DNA of 64,000 bases from Pisolithus tinctorius. Its lineage: Eukaryota > Basidiomycota > Agaricomycetes > Boletales > Pisolithaceae. Below are positions 35,472 through 48,300 of this stretch, in pieces. Both the position numbers and the translations under genes were made by a program. The DNA is taken from the NCBI GenBank assembly GCA_024663395.1, contig JANFAH010000043.1, positions 522,759 through 586,758 of the forward strand, written 5' to 3'. Positions within the stretch are counted from its first letter, which is position 1; every line of letters starts with the position of its first letter. Below the pieces are notes generated by a model. It was not told the DNA's origin. It saw only the letters and a list, made by a program, of their open reading frames with translations, and did not search any database.

Positions 35472-36740
35472 TGCTGAGTCACTGTGAGTGAAAGATTTTG
35501 ATGCTAGTTTTGATCACTGATCAATCAATCAATTCGGGAACGTCCAATCTGTTTGCAGAGTTCACTACGACTTACAGCAAACTCCAAGGGCGGAATCTGT
35601 AGGGATTCTCTGTGGATGAATAGAGTGGCGTCGAATGGCAAGCGAAGGAAGACTGCACCAAGATGAGCACAGGAAGTGAACGACAAAGCTTCAACTCACG
35701 AGTGTAATGATAGCCGAGGGGCCTCGATGATGAAAGTCGAGTAATGAGCGGACATATAGAAGACTTTATCAAACGGACTCACAGCTCAGCCAAACGCCAA
35801 CTCTCAAGAGGTATCCTTGCCTATGTGGGGGAGAGGTATCTTGAGTCTCTGATGGTGGTCAAGTCAGTGAACTGTGTCGTGGAATGAGCGCCTGCCCATT
35901 GTCTGGCCTCATGCGCATGAAGCATGTTGTCCACGAGGTCACCTCCACTAGCCCAGAACGTGTTGGCAACTAGTACTTTTGAAGAAGTGTCATCAATGCC
36001 GTGCGGCACGTGACCTAGCTTTTTGTCTAAGGGCAATCCAAGGGTGACAAAAATGAAGGACAATTGGTTGGTTAATAGGCTGCCATGGGTTTCCTTGATA
36101 CGCTGGGGATTCTACCTAACATTCTGACGGTTTTCTAGTGCAAGACAGCCGTCTCTCGGCGGACGGTGATGCACTTAGGAAATGCTGTTTACGGCGCGGA
36201 AGCCTACAGGAGCCGAATCCGGGCGTCATTATTGCCTCAAGGCAGCTTCCATTCGTGGCTGCCGACCTCCTTGTGTGCTCAGCAGCTGTGGTGTAACTTT
36301 GTCGTCGTCCGGACCACGTTGGAAACGCACGTACGTCTTATTCTTCCTTGTTCCGATCTTACTTTTCGTTTTGTTCTCTCGTCTCTCCCCAGGCGACTTT
36401 TACATCGGTCGCATCCGTTAAAATCCAATGTCCAGCCAGTCTCGGGCCGAGCGAACAAGAGAGACACAGGTGTTTGCTGGTGTTCAAGGTTAGATCAATT
36501 ATTTTCTTTGCTTCTGGTGCTATCATGTGCTAGGCCCTTGCACTTCGCTGCCGGACCACTATTCTCTGATATGATCATTCATAATTGCCGGCGCAGTTGG
36601 TCGATAGTCCCCGGCGAGTGTGGTCTACGTTTTGCATCACATTTGGCTGGCTATATACCTTCTCGTCTGGATTCATTCTTTAACCTTTACCTCCTTCATC
36701 TTCCTACATTCCTATTATAGAAGCGAAAACGGCCCTTCCC
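35472..36740. other. Divergent intergenic region, no gene recognised
   Basis: About 1.3 kb between the TPR-HET gene (-) and the next gene (+). A pyrimidine-rich tract at 36640-36720 precedes the latter and may be its promoter or leader. Confidence 0.45.
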
Positions 36741-39700
36741 GTGCATATTAGGTTCTGCAGCGAAATCAGTAGCTCACACCCGTCCTTTCTAGCCCCAACT
36801 CAAAACTCTCCACCTCGCGAGATGTCCCCGTCTCCACACGATAGGCAACGAACACTGAAGTCGCAGTCGATGCCGATCATTCCTTCTGTCATGCAACTCA
36901 TGAGTGCTGCAAACGCGCAGCCCAACCAGCGGCAGTCTCAGCAGGGAAACCCTGCATCCCTTAACATGTTACCCCAATCGAAACGTTCAACGCCTCAACC
37001 CGTGATGCAACCACCACAAGGCAAAGTGTCAAAGCTCCCTTCTCCACCGGTGCAGCCTTCTCATATACGAGAAGACGTCGTGCAGGAGCATTACTCCCCT
37101 GGTTCCGCCCACGTACACAGCCAATCCCTGCTTGCCCCTCCTCCAATGCATTCCATTAGCCAGCCGAACATTCACGCTCACGCACAGGCGAACTCCCAGA
37201 TGGGTTATCCGCGAGAAGTCGACAGGAACGCACCACGACTCTTGACTTCGTATCACACTGTGGAGGAAAACTGGCAGATGACTGACGAACTCATGGCAGA
37301 GATTGAGCGTGCTGAATATGCGCAGGCTCTGAGCCAACAGCCTCTCGCTCCGGGAACGGTCGGCGTTGCGTACGCCGGCGGCGCACAGAGCGGTCCGGTT
37401 TACGTGTGCGAGGCACCGGCTCCTTACGAGGACTCTGTGTTGGGCAGGGTCAGACGGAGTGGGCACAATAGCCCGGGAGATCTAGAAAATGGAAGGCATC
37501 TGGTGCACACAGAACGAGAACGTCATAGGGACATTCAACCAACAAATGAAAGCGTCCAGGTACGCAACCGACCACTTCCTGCAACTCCTGGTTCCTCTCA
37601 AGTCCGTCCGCAACCAAGGAACTTGTCGCCGAAACACAAATCCCCGCCTTATCTCACCACACAGAGTTCGTCGAGCGAGGGTGCGGCCTCAGGTGATTAT
37701 GGCTCCTTCAAACGCGAGCCATATCAGCCACCACATACCCGCATTCCTACTCCGCCGTCTACCGTGCGCAAACCTTCAGGTGCTCCGGTTACTAGTGATT
37801 TGAGGACGACTCCACCAGCTGCGAGCAAGTTGGCCAGCCAAACACCACCCCTACAAGCCATGAAGACCCGTACTCCCGATAAATCACTACCCATTCAAGA
37901 AGAACAGGAAGATGACATTGCTTTGAAGAGCACTGGTCACCTTCAGTACGATCACGGAAGTGATCTTCACAGAGATGGCGGCGACGACGACGCGATAATT
38001 GAAAATGATCACGAGTATGCGCATAATGACAATGACGAGGATGGGGGTTCTGGATCTTATATGCCGAGGTCGCCGAGTGCTAGCCTTCCTGAGCCACATT
38101 ACATACATCCCGTTAACCAACGGGTGGCTAGCATTGCCAAGTACCATCGGAATGGCTCCACAGACCAACTTGGTTTGCAGAGCTTTGATGCGGTTGTCAA
38201 CCAAGGAGTGCCTGCTAGAACAGCAGCGGAGACTCGTAAGTGCTGTGGTCATGGTAAGCGCGTGCAGACTTACTGGTATATGCTCGCACAGAACCTCCTT
38301 CGCGTCCCCAGCAAAACCGTATGTTTAACGAGGCCAGGGATAACTGCGATCAGCGCAGTATAGAAGTCCCTCAACAGGCGCAACAAAATTTCAACCATAA
38401 CCACAGATTGCATACTTTGTACACACAAGTTCACGTGGATAACCAGAATTACGACGACCCTACAGCAACATATCTGCAAACATATTTACAACCGGTCAGA
38501 CCAAATGCACCCATCCCTCCGACGCCACACAGCCAGGCTATTGCACCATCTCCGTCTCCGCTAGTCTCCAGCATTCAGCCCAGTTCAGCTGCAGTTGGGT
38601 CTCCATACCCGTTCCCTTTTTCGCATGTCCGACGAAATGTTGCCTACGCGCCGCCAACGGCACCATCAACCACATACGACCCGGCCTCTATCGAGGAGAA
38701 AACTCCACATCGAATGCAGATGTATGCGCCCAATGAACCCGCTGTTCTCTCGGACTCTACGTTTTCGCCGTCGTCGGCGCGATCCCCAGGATCAGGGTAT
38801 GACCCGTGGACTTTCTTGCAGTCGACTCGTGCGTCTGGTGGTACGCGTCACCGCTTTGACTCAATGAGTATGCGTTCTAGTCCAAGTCATCTACCTGTGA
38901 TGCTTCCGGCCCTATCTTCCCGAGGGCGGGGTCTCAAGCGGCGCGAGAAATCTGTCAACTTGCGTAAGGCGGTCACGAGTGAGAGTGCAAGCCGAGATAG
39001 GGTCCAGCCGCCTCTTCGTGCAGAGAGTACACAGCCGAGGGACACAAGCCCAGAACCGTACTCGTCCGGAGAGGAGATTGCAGGAGAGAAAAATGACATG
39101 ACAGAGACTGTACCAGAGGCTGTGCCCGTACATGATTTTTTTGCTGGTCCTAAACCACCGGTGCACCCTCATCCGCCGATGGTAATCCCACCATCGACCG
39201 TCGCAGCCCTATCCGTTGCTGAGCCGATCTTTGTATCCACGTGAGTTGATGGACTTATGTGTATGCGAGTTCCTAATGCAATGAATGGTTAGACCATTTA
39301 CACTAGGGGACAAGACCACTCCAGTTGCACAACCTCCTGCGACTTTGATGTCTACAGAGTACGTAACTGTCTAATGGCATACAAGGACAGTAATGCATTG
39401 GATCGTCATCGCCCAGATATTTCCATGAAATTTCCAGATATGATGTTGGTCACGCTGCATCCAATCCAATCATGCAGTCATATCATTCTACCGGAAATGC
39501 CTCTGCGCCAGTTGCCCCACAAGCAACTCACCTGTGGTCACAACCAGCACGATTCAACGTGAACGTTTCATCTCAGAACAATTATGATTATGGTTCTGTG
39601 AGGTGGCCATACGCTGACAGTGGTTGGACTGAATATACTCTTCCACATAAGATAAGGTGCTTTGGAAACCCTGATAAACGCGCTACGACGGATTTAGATT

Positions 39701-40213
39701 TGAGGAATCTGATGTGGTTGGAGGCAGTGGAGAAGGTCATGGAGGACGCTTTGGAGAGAGTCGCCCAGCAAGGAGTTTTAGCATGTGAGATTTGGATTCG
39801 AAGGTGTCCCAAAGGGATGACGTGCAGCAGAAAGAGGAAAGATGCTGTTATGGAAGAGTTAGAGGTGTTTTGGGTGTATCATAACTACAGGCGGATCTCC
39901 AATGATTTACTGACTGACGATGGGGTGGTTTCCGGAGAGGATGATTGTGAGTAGCATTCAGTGTTCCATTGTTGTATATCCATTGATTTGGGTCCTCCCG
40001 TTGGCAGGTTTGGACGAAGAGTACAAGTACTGGTCCTACGTTGAGATGCACCCCGCTTTCACTATTCTTTCACGAAAGTCCGTACAGGAAGCTGTGGATA
40101 CACTACATTGGTCCTCTACAGATCGGTTGTTCGCCCTTCCACACACAAATCAACCGCCTTTTGGCCAAGAGGAATGCGAGGAACTGCTAAAACTGCTTAA
40201 TGGTGAAATGTGA
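36741..40213 (+). CDS. Large disordered protein of a WW-like basidiomycete family
   Basis: The first coding block runs from about 36741 (an internal start MSPSPHDRQRTLKSQSMP at 36822 is more plausible) to a GTAAGT donor near 38236. The next starts near 38292 and includes MFNEARDNCDQRSIEVPQ. Further exons lead to a C-terminal block. Most of the product (about 900 residues) is Ser/Pro/Gln-rich and probably disordered, with many PxxP-like stretches. The conserved end reads SGWTEYTLPHKIRCFGNPD, RATTDLDLRNLMWLEAVEKV and LDEEYKYWSYVEMHPAF, then EAVDTLHWSSTDRLFALPH. The pattern W-x-Y-x-L-P, a Tyr/Phe segment and TDxDLRN resembles a WW-type domain family widely repeated in mushroom genomes. Function is unknown. 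Several exon boundaries between 39240 and 39480 are uncertain. Confidence 0.65.
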
Positions 40214-41100
40214 AACATTTCTTTGAGTTTTGTCTGTCTGAAGCTTCTTAATAGATTCGAACCGGCAGCGGGACCCTTCTTACACCCGTATTATAGCACG
40301 CATTCACTTACGTCTTGGTGAGTTGATGTTTATTCTCAGATTAGCAGGCTGTTCTTATGGGTGCGGATTGTCCCCCTTGTCAGCCCACTGGCACCAAGCC
40401 CATTTCAGATCACACAAACTGCTCCCATGTGGTGCCATCATCACACACCAGTCTAAGCAGACCTGGTTCCTACTGGGCATGATGGTCGAAGAATTGTTTG
40501 GCATGCTGTCCGTAGACATTCAGTCATATGTGGATAAAACAAGATGTAGTGGACGATATGATGGGAAGGGGAGTGCAAGGACATGTACTGAGATGTCCTT
40601 CGTTATGGTTGTCATGGTGAGGATCACAACCATTGTGGTGAAATCCTACTCATGACTGACTTTTTCTCTCTCCCCCCTGTTTGGTCTTCTCCTCATTCCT
40701 TTCCTACTTTCTGGCTACCTGCCCTCACAGTTTTCCATCATCCTTGGTGGCTTTGTCATGCTCCTCTCATTCCTGGTGTCTGGTACCATGCACCTATTTG
40801 CTGGTTTATTCTCTGTTCTTTGCATTGCCACATCTGTCCTCCTGTTTCTAAGGCATTTTTCTAATATGCATTAGGGTTAAGGTAGGCTTGAGTAGCATCA
40901 TCTCATGAAAATAGTGTGAATGTGCAATTTGGATGGTGGTATGATTTGTGCAGACACTTGAGTACAGTGAAGTAGGGCTAAGTGATGTCCCCCTGAGCCA
41001 ATAAGCCTGCTCCTGACAACATGATGAACTGTCTACTGACTTAGGGTTAGGTGCTCCTGACCCCTAATAATATACTTTCCGGAGTCTGCCCCAGACTCCG
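40214..41100. other. Transition into subtelomeric DNA
   Basis: No gene recognised. A pyrimidine-rich stretch spans 40650-40870. Near 41078-41098 the phrase TGCCCCAGACTC begins similarity to the distal repeats at 61548-61572, marking the inner edge of the subtelomeric repeats. Confidence 0.5.
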
Positions 41101-41715
41101 GGTATTGCATTAGGATTGCATTAGCGTCGCTTCGGTAGTGCATCGCTAGTGCAGGTATTGCATTAGGATTGCATTAGCGTCGCTTCGGTAGTGCATCGCT
41201 AGTGCAGGTATTGCATTAGGATTGCATTAGCATTGCTTTGGTAGTGCATCGCTAGTGCAGGTATTGCATTAGGATTGCATTAGGATTGCATTAGCGTTGC
41301 TTTGGTAGTGCATCAGTAGTGCATTAGGATTGCATTAGCGTTGCTTCGGTAGTGCATCGGTAGTGCATTAGGATTGCATTAGGATTGCACTAGTATTGCA
41401 TTAGGATTGCATTAGCATCGCTTCAGTAGTGCATCGGTAGTGCATTAGGATTGCATTAGGATTGCACTAGTATTGCATTAGGATTGCATTAGTGTTGCTT
41501 TGGTAGTGCATTGGTAGTGCATTAGGATTGCATTAGGATTGCATTAGCGTTGCATTGGTAGTGCATTAGGATTGCATTAGTACTGCATTAGGATTGCATT
41601 AGCACCACTTCAGTAGTGCATTGGTATTGCATTAGGATTGCATTAGCATCACTTCAGTAGTGCATTGGCAGTGCATTAGGATTGCATTAGTACTGCATTA
41701 GCATTGCTTGCATGC
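41101..41715 (+). repeat. 53-base minisatellite
   Basis: The first two full units (41101-41153, 41154-41206) are identical, with a period of 53 bases, built from GGTATTGCATTAGGATTGCA followed by a segment rich in GTAGTGCATCG. Further units are degenerate and rearranged, with internal GCATTAGGATT duplications, up to about 41715. It lies 0.7 kb upstream of the helicase gene. Confidence 0.85.
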
Positions 41716-42388
41716 ATCCATGAATGCAACCAACACAGCCACTGAATGCAACCACCATATAAGGAAATGCACAGCCACCAGAAAGTTGGTGAAGGGAAGC
41801 AACACAGCCACTGGGAGTAGAAAAAAAATAAGCGACCGGTCACTTATCTGGGTGCACAATGGCTAGCAAGTAACTAGCAAAAAAAGCAGGCATGGTAATG
41901 GCTACTGACTACTAAACACCAACTACCGACTACTAATGACAGACATGGAGAGATATGAGTAACCAAAATAAGCAACCGGTTGCTTATATGGACCTAAGTA
42001 GAGTTGAGTAGATGACTAGCATGTGATTAGCAATGATATGGATATGGTAGTGACTAGAGACTACTGACTACTGATGACCCTGTCCATCTAGGATTGCATT
42101 TGGTAGATGAATGCAACCTACACAGCCACTGAGTGCAATGCAATGTGAAGTAACATGCATTGCAGGTGAATCCAACAAATAAGCAACCAGTTGCCTATAT
42201 GGCCTATGGTGTGATAAGAGGTTGAGTGCTATTATGGGCACTTGGATGGCACCACTGTGATTTCCTAATGGAGCAATCCAGATGGGGCAATACCCCATCT
42301 GGATTGTTTGTCCAGGCCACATAAAAGGATGTGACTGTGGGAACTATTCCTTTTTGCATCTCTTCCTCTTACCACCACCATCTCAACC
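41716..42388 (+). promoter_or_regulatory. Upstream region of the telomere-linked helicase gene
   Basis: Contains three copies of the ACCGGT-centred palindrome (41828-41847, 41967-41987, 42178-42198), CACAGCCACTGAATGCAAC repeats, and a TATA-like ATAAAAG at 42321-42327, 62-68 bases before the ATG. The segment 41750-41890 is similar to 61791-61890 near the telomere (shared ATATAAGGAAATGCACAGCC). Confidence 0.6.
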
Positions 42389-45300
42389 ATGACAACATAT
42401 TCCTGTGTCACCTGTGGTGAAGTTCTTCCCACCAAGAAGGACTTCAATTCACACATCAAGAAGTGCTCTAACAAGGCCACCATTCACCTACCTCATGTCA
42501 ATCAAGTGATAACTTTGGAGAGGAATGAGAAGGGTGACTTCATCTGTCATTGTTCTGACAGTGGCTGTCCTAGGCCATTCAAGTTTGCTAACAACCTCAG
42601 AGCTCACATCAAGAGGGCTGGCTCCAGATGGATTGGTGATGACACCAAGGTAAGTGTGGGAAACCATTTCCTTATTTGGAATCTCTGAGCATGTTAGCAG
42701 GGTAATTCACCCATGGAAAAACTTGACTTGGTAAGTGGCTTTATCAACCTGAAAAATAAGCGACCGGTTGCTTATTTCCCAATCACAGTCCTATGAAGAG
42801 GAGGGAAAAGCAGGTGGTCCCAGCAGGGTCAGAAAACACTTGGTAAGTGGCTGTCCAAGCCAAAATAAGCAACCGGTTGCTTATTCTACCCAATGTCATT
42901 ATAGCATGATAAGATCAGTCAGTGTGACAGTAGTGACGAGGGCAAAGCAGGTGGTCCCAGCAGGGCCAGCAAGCACTCGGTAAGTGGCTTGCTCAAGCCA
43001 GAATAAGCAACCGGTCGCTTATTTTACCCAATGCCTTTATAGCATGATGATATCAGTGAGGGTGACAGTAGTGATGAGGGAAAAGCAGGTGGTCCCAGCA
43101 AGCACTTGGTAAGTGGCTTGCCCAGGCCAGAATAAGCAACCGGTTGCTTATTTTACCCAATGTCATTATAGCATGATGATATTAGTGAGAGCAACAGCAG
43201 AGATGTGAGTACCATGCATATAGCTATTGGTGACAAGAGAATGATGGTGGTCATGGTACATCAGTTCCATCAAGGGTGCATTGGATCACCAGTGAGTAGA
43301 TGGGGTGTATCTGTCTAACCTTACCCTGCAGTGCTAAACAGGTAAACAGATAGTAGAGGATCTGGGTCGGATCCCATCTCCTGACTGGATGATTCCACAA
43401 GATGAAATCATGCATTCACCCCCACCACCAGCTGTGAGTGTCATTGCTTCCCCACAATAGGCAACCGGTTGCTTATCCATGGACTGGAAAACCATTCCAG
43501 GGTGATGTAAGGATGGTGTCACCTACAGCCCACAAGTCAGCCCCTCCCCAAAAATCCCCTCAAGCTCCAGCACCACCACTGTCATCTCTCATGGTGAGTC
43601 TATCAGAGTCAACTTACTGACAACCAGACTCAAGTTCTTTCAGTCAGCAATCCAAGCCCACAATCAGAATGCTGGCAGTGTTGTGCCATCTTCAGCACAA
43701 AGGACCCAGCAGCCACAGTTGCCATTGACCACAGCTCCAGGACTCATCTCTGATGGTTTTCTGGATTCATTGAACCTTGCAGTGAATGCAGAGTTCCATT
43801 TCCTGACATGCCAAGTCTGTGAAATGGCATTAAGAGCAGGGGAAGTCAAGAGCCATCTGGCAAAGATCCATGGCAGACAGGCAACCTACAGTGACATGAC
43901 CTTGAAGCTGTCCATGGCATCACTGGAGGTGAAAGAACAGCTGCCCACTGGTATTACAGGGCCTAGAACCATCGTCCATGGTCTGAAAGTCTTTGAGGCC
44001 ATGGCTTGCAGCCACTGTGACTTTTTGTCCAGGTCAACAGAGCATCTCCGGAAACATCACTCCAAAGAGCACCCAATGGAACCAAGACCAAGACATTGGA
44101 GAGCTTGCAAAGTACAGCACTTGAAGGAAAGTTCAGGGGTACTGCAGACATTCTGGGAAGTTAAGGATGATGAAGAAAGGCAGAGTCAGCCAACAGCTCA
44201 ACAGGCTCTGGTGGACTCTTTGCTCAAAGAACTGGAGCCAACACTGGAGGTGGTCCAAACACCACTGGATGGTCGCATGGTGAGCCCCTGGTTGCTGACA
44301 ACACAGTGGCATGAGCAGGTTGCTGGCAAGAATGTCAAGCTGCTGCGGAGCTGGGTTGCCCTACCCAAGGACAATGATGGGGACATCCCTGGACTGAAGC
44401 TTGCAGTGCAAGCATACTATAGAAAAGCCCTCTCTCTGTTGGACCATACACACGAACTGGTCCTGAAGAGATTGAATTCACCTGACCCCACCAAAAAGTA
44501 AGCAGCCATGCCAACTCACAAATAGGCAACCGGTCGCTTATTCCTTCCTTCCACCAGTGGCATTTCCAACACACCCTTCCACAAGCACCTCCATGAGGCC
44601 ACCATGAAACAATACATCATCCCAGTGGTTGCTCTGCTGGCAATGTTGATCAGACAACAACATGCTGGAGGGTCATTCTCTGGGTCAAACCCCAATATCA
44701 TGGAACTTCTTGCAGTGCTCCGCATGGGGGATGAAGAAGGACCAGAGGCTTTACAGATCATCCACCAGCTGCTCTTTGAGGTTTGGAGCACAGCATGGAA
44801 GCCTCAAGGGGAGGGGGAGATTGTGGACCCCACAGAAAGGTGTCTGGCCCTTCTGACTCTTGGGGAAGATGGTGGATTCAAGGAGCCACACCTTGTCACT
44901 GGGATCATAGCCAAGTTGGAGTATTGCATGCGACTCACATTCCTCCAAGAGATTCATCACCGCACACAGTCAGACCCCCAGAGTGAGGACCTGGACCACT
45001 GCCTGGCTCTGGGAAGCTTCTTTGTGGAAAACACCCAGTACACCTTCTCTCGTCTACGTTCTCTTCAACACAGGGCAAGTTCCCTGTCATACGATACCAT
45101 GAGCCTTCCTCAGGTGTGGTGGACAGACACCAAGACCTGGAAGACAATGCTCTACCGAGGGGAGCAGGTGGACTTTGCAGATCTCTGCAAGGTCTTTGAA
45201 GAGACAGAGGCAAAGCTGGTAGAGGCTTGGGAGCAGGGGGTGCTGATGGGTGAGGATATCCGAGTGGATTATGACAAGATTGCAGAGGACCTTGTCAACA

Positions 45301-48300
45301 AGGATGTTGGCTACTCCTTCCTGTCAGATGTCAGAAATCCAGAGCTTGGCAATCGAGGCCAACTGGTCAGGCACTTCCTCGAAGATGAGGAAACTTTTGC
45401 CCACTTTGCCATGGTACGGCAGGGAGGTATTGTATGGAATGTGGGTGCCCTCCAAGCTTGGTTGAAGAAGTATGCAGAGCTGCAAAGCCTGCTCCTGTTG
45501 AGGGCACAGATGCTCAGTGGTGCACCAAGTCGTGGCACAGAGCTCACTGCGATGACCTATCGCAACACTCAAACCCGGCCAACACGCAACCTGGTAGTCC
45601 TGGGCAAGCATGTATCACTGCTTTGCCAATACCTCAAGACCACAGCATTGACAGGGAAGGACAAGCTGATCCCTCATGCCTTGGATGCCATCACCAGTGA
45701 CATCTTGGTACAAGACTTGGCCTTGGCACGACCCTTTGCAGAAATTGCAGCCAAGGCCTGCTTCCCAGACAGGCCAGAGGTGGTGGACCTATATCGAAAC
45801 CATGTCTTTGTCAACTATGATCGCCTCTTTGACTCCAAGGACCTCTCATTGATCATGAGCAGGCACAGCCTTCCCATCATGCACTTTGGGCTGACGATCA
45901 ACTCATGGCGACACATCCAAACAGCATGGAAACGAAAACTTGGCTGTGCAGTGGAGGATGTGATAGAGATGGACAGGGAAGACAATGTGGAAGCCCTGCA
46001 GGCAGGCCATAGCCGGTCTACGGAAAACCGAGTGTATGGGATCAGTGTGGAAGCTCTGGCTGGAGCTGCAGAGGATGTGCTACCTGCATACCTCAATGCC
46101 AGCATGGAATGGCAAAGGCACTGCCAGGTGCCAGTCAGTGGCCAGTGGGCATCATACAAGACTGCACGGGCACACCCCCCATCATCACCCCCACCCCCAG
46201 CTGCTCCACCAGCACCTGAGCCCAGGGAAAATAAGCAACCGGTTGCTTATTCCATGCCAGCTGAGGCAGTCCAAAAGGCCATGGTAGATGCAGTGGTGGC
46301 CAAACTGCCATCCACAGATGAGATTGCAACCAAGGTGATGGACAAGCTGATGCCTGCACTGAAGGGAATGTTGCAGGACATGTTTCAATCCACCACAGGA
46401 GGTCCATCAGAGAGGACAGACAAAGGAAAAGGGAAGGAGAGGGAGAGGGAGAAAGAGCAAGGGCAGAGTACCAGTCATGGTTGGTAACACCCATGTCAGA
46501 TGATTGTCAGAAATTAAATCCATTCTAGCCAGGGCCCAGTCTGGAATAAGCGACCGGTCGCCTATCTGGGACCACAGCGATGTTGAACTTGAGCAGACAG
46601 ATGTACATGGTAAGACCAGACAAAACATTTGCCAGTAGATGAGTCCCTAACATGGCCTTTCACAGTCCAGTCTGCAGAACCCAGGACGAGTGGCCAGTCA
46701 GCTACCTTGGATCAAGCACTGCAAACAATGCAGGGCCTACTGAAGAACCCATCAGCAAGTTGGAAATCAAAGGAACAGCATGCCTGCATGGCAACAGTAC
46801 TCAAAGGGGAAACAGACCTGGTAGCAGTGCTGGGTACTGGAGCTGGCAAGTCCATGCTGGCGATCATTCCAAGCATGGTGCAACCAAAGGAAGCCACAGT
46901 GCTGGTCTTGCCTCTAAATTCTCTGATGCTGGACTACCAACGACGACTGGAGGAGTTCAGAGTGCCATACCAAGTCTATGGAACAGACAAACCATTGAGC
47001 TCATCGACCAATTTGATTCTGGTCACAGCAGACAAGGCATTGACACCACAGTGGAGGTCTGCCCTGGCGATGCTGAACCAAAGCAAGAAGGTGGCCAGGC
47101 TGATATTTGACGAGGCCCACATTCCACTGATGTCCAAAGACTACCGCATGGCCTTCCAAAGCATCCACCAACTACGAAGCATCCCGATGCAGCTGGTGCT
47201 GTTGAGTGCCACCCTTCCAAGTTGGTGCATGGAGGAGGTGAAGACCACATTCCAGCTGGTGCAGCAAACCGAGGTCATCCGACAAAGTACAGACCGACCA
47301 GAACTGGGGTATCACTTGGAAAGGGTGCCAGTCCACTCCATGGCCCGACGAGTGGCAGAAGTGTTGGAGGAGGAAGGCTCACTCTGGGAAGAAAGGGACA
47401 GAGCCTTGGTGTTTGTGACGTCCATAGCAGCTGGTCAGCATCTATCACACATGACAGCATATCCATTCTACAATGGAGACAAGGGGACTTCTGACAAGGA
47501 CCGACGATGGATGTACCAACAGTGGATCAAAGGATTCTCCAAGGTTCTAATTGCAACCACTGCCTTCAGTGCTGGGAACGACTACCCTCATGTACGGACA
47601 GTCATTCACATGGACCGACCGTTTGACATGGTGGACTACATCCAAGGACAGGGCAGAGCAGGTAGAGATGGGCAGGCAGCCAACTGCTATACGATCATTC
47701 CACCGACATCGACACTACCAAACATACAGACCATGGGGCTGGAAGGGGAGGCCAGATGGGCGATCTATGAACTACTGTATTGCTATGGGCCAAGGAGATG
47801 CCTGCGGTTTGGGATGACACTGTTCAATGACAGCAAAGGGGTAGGTTGTTGGATGGAGGATGGAAAGGAGAAATGCTCTGTCTGCCTAGAGGAACCAGGA
47901 CACAACCCTCTGGACATACAGGTTGCTGGGACAGCAAGACTGAAACAACAGGCTATGAAATCGATGGAGGGTCGATTGATGGAAAGACCAGGCACTCTGA
48001 AGACTAGCTTTGACAGTGCAGTGGTACAGGCAAGACAGCGACGAGGGAAGGAAGAGATGAAACAATTAGAAGAGGGGGACAGAATACTGGCAGCATTGGA
48101 AAGCTTTGAGGGGTGCTGCAGTCTGTGCAGAGTGTTGAGGGAAGGTGCAATGGAGCGACATGGGATCAGAGAATGCCCACATCTGGATGGGGATGGATGG
48201 AGTGAATATGTGGAGTGGAGAAGAGGGCTGCAGTATGACATGCGGCACCACCGAAAGATCTGCTACATGTGCCACGTGCCACAGGTAAATGACAAGGTGC

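Noticed and set aside
40250..40330. Possible tRNA on the minus strand (B-box-like GGTTCGAATC)
   Set aside because: No A-box at the right distance and no acceptor stem could be paired.
42768..42983. Independent small ORF containing EGKAGGPSRV
   Set aside because: It is a read-through of helicase micro-exons and introns, not a separate gene.
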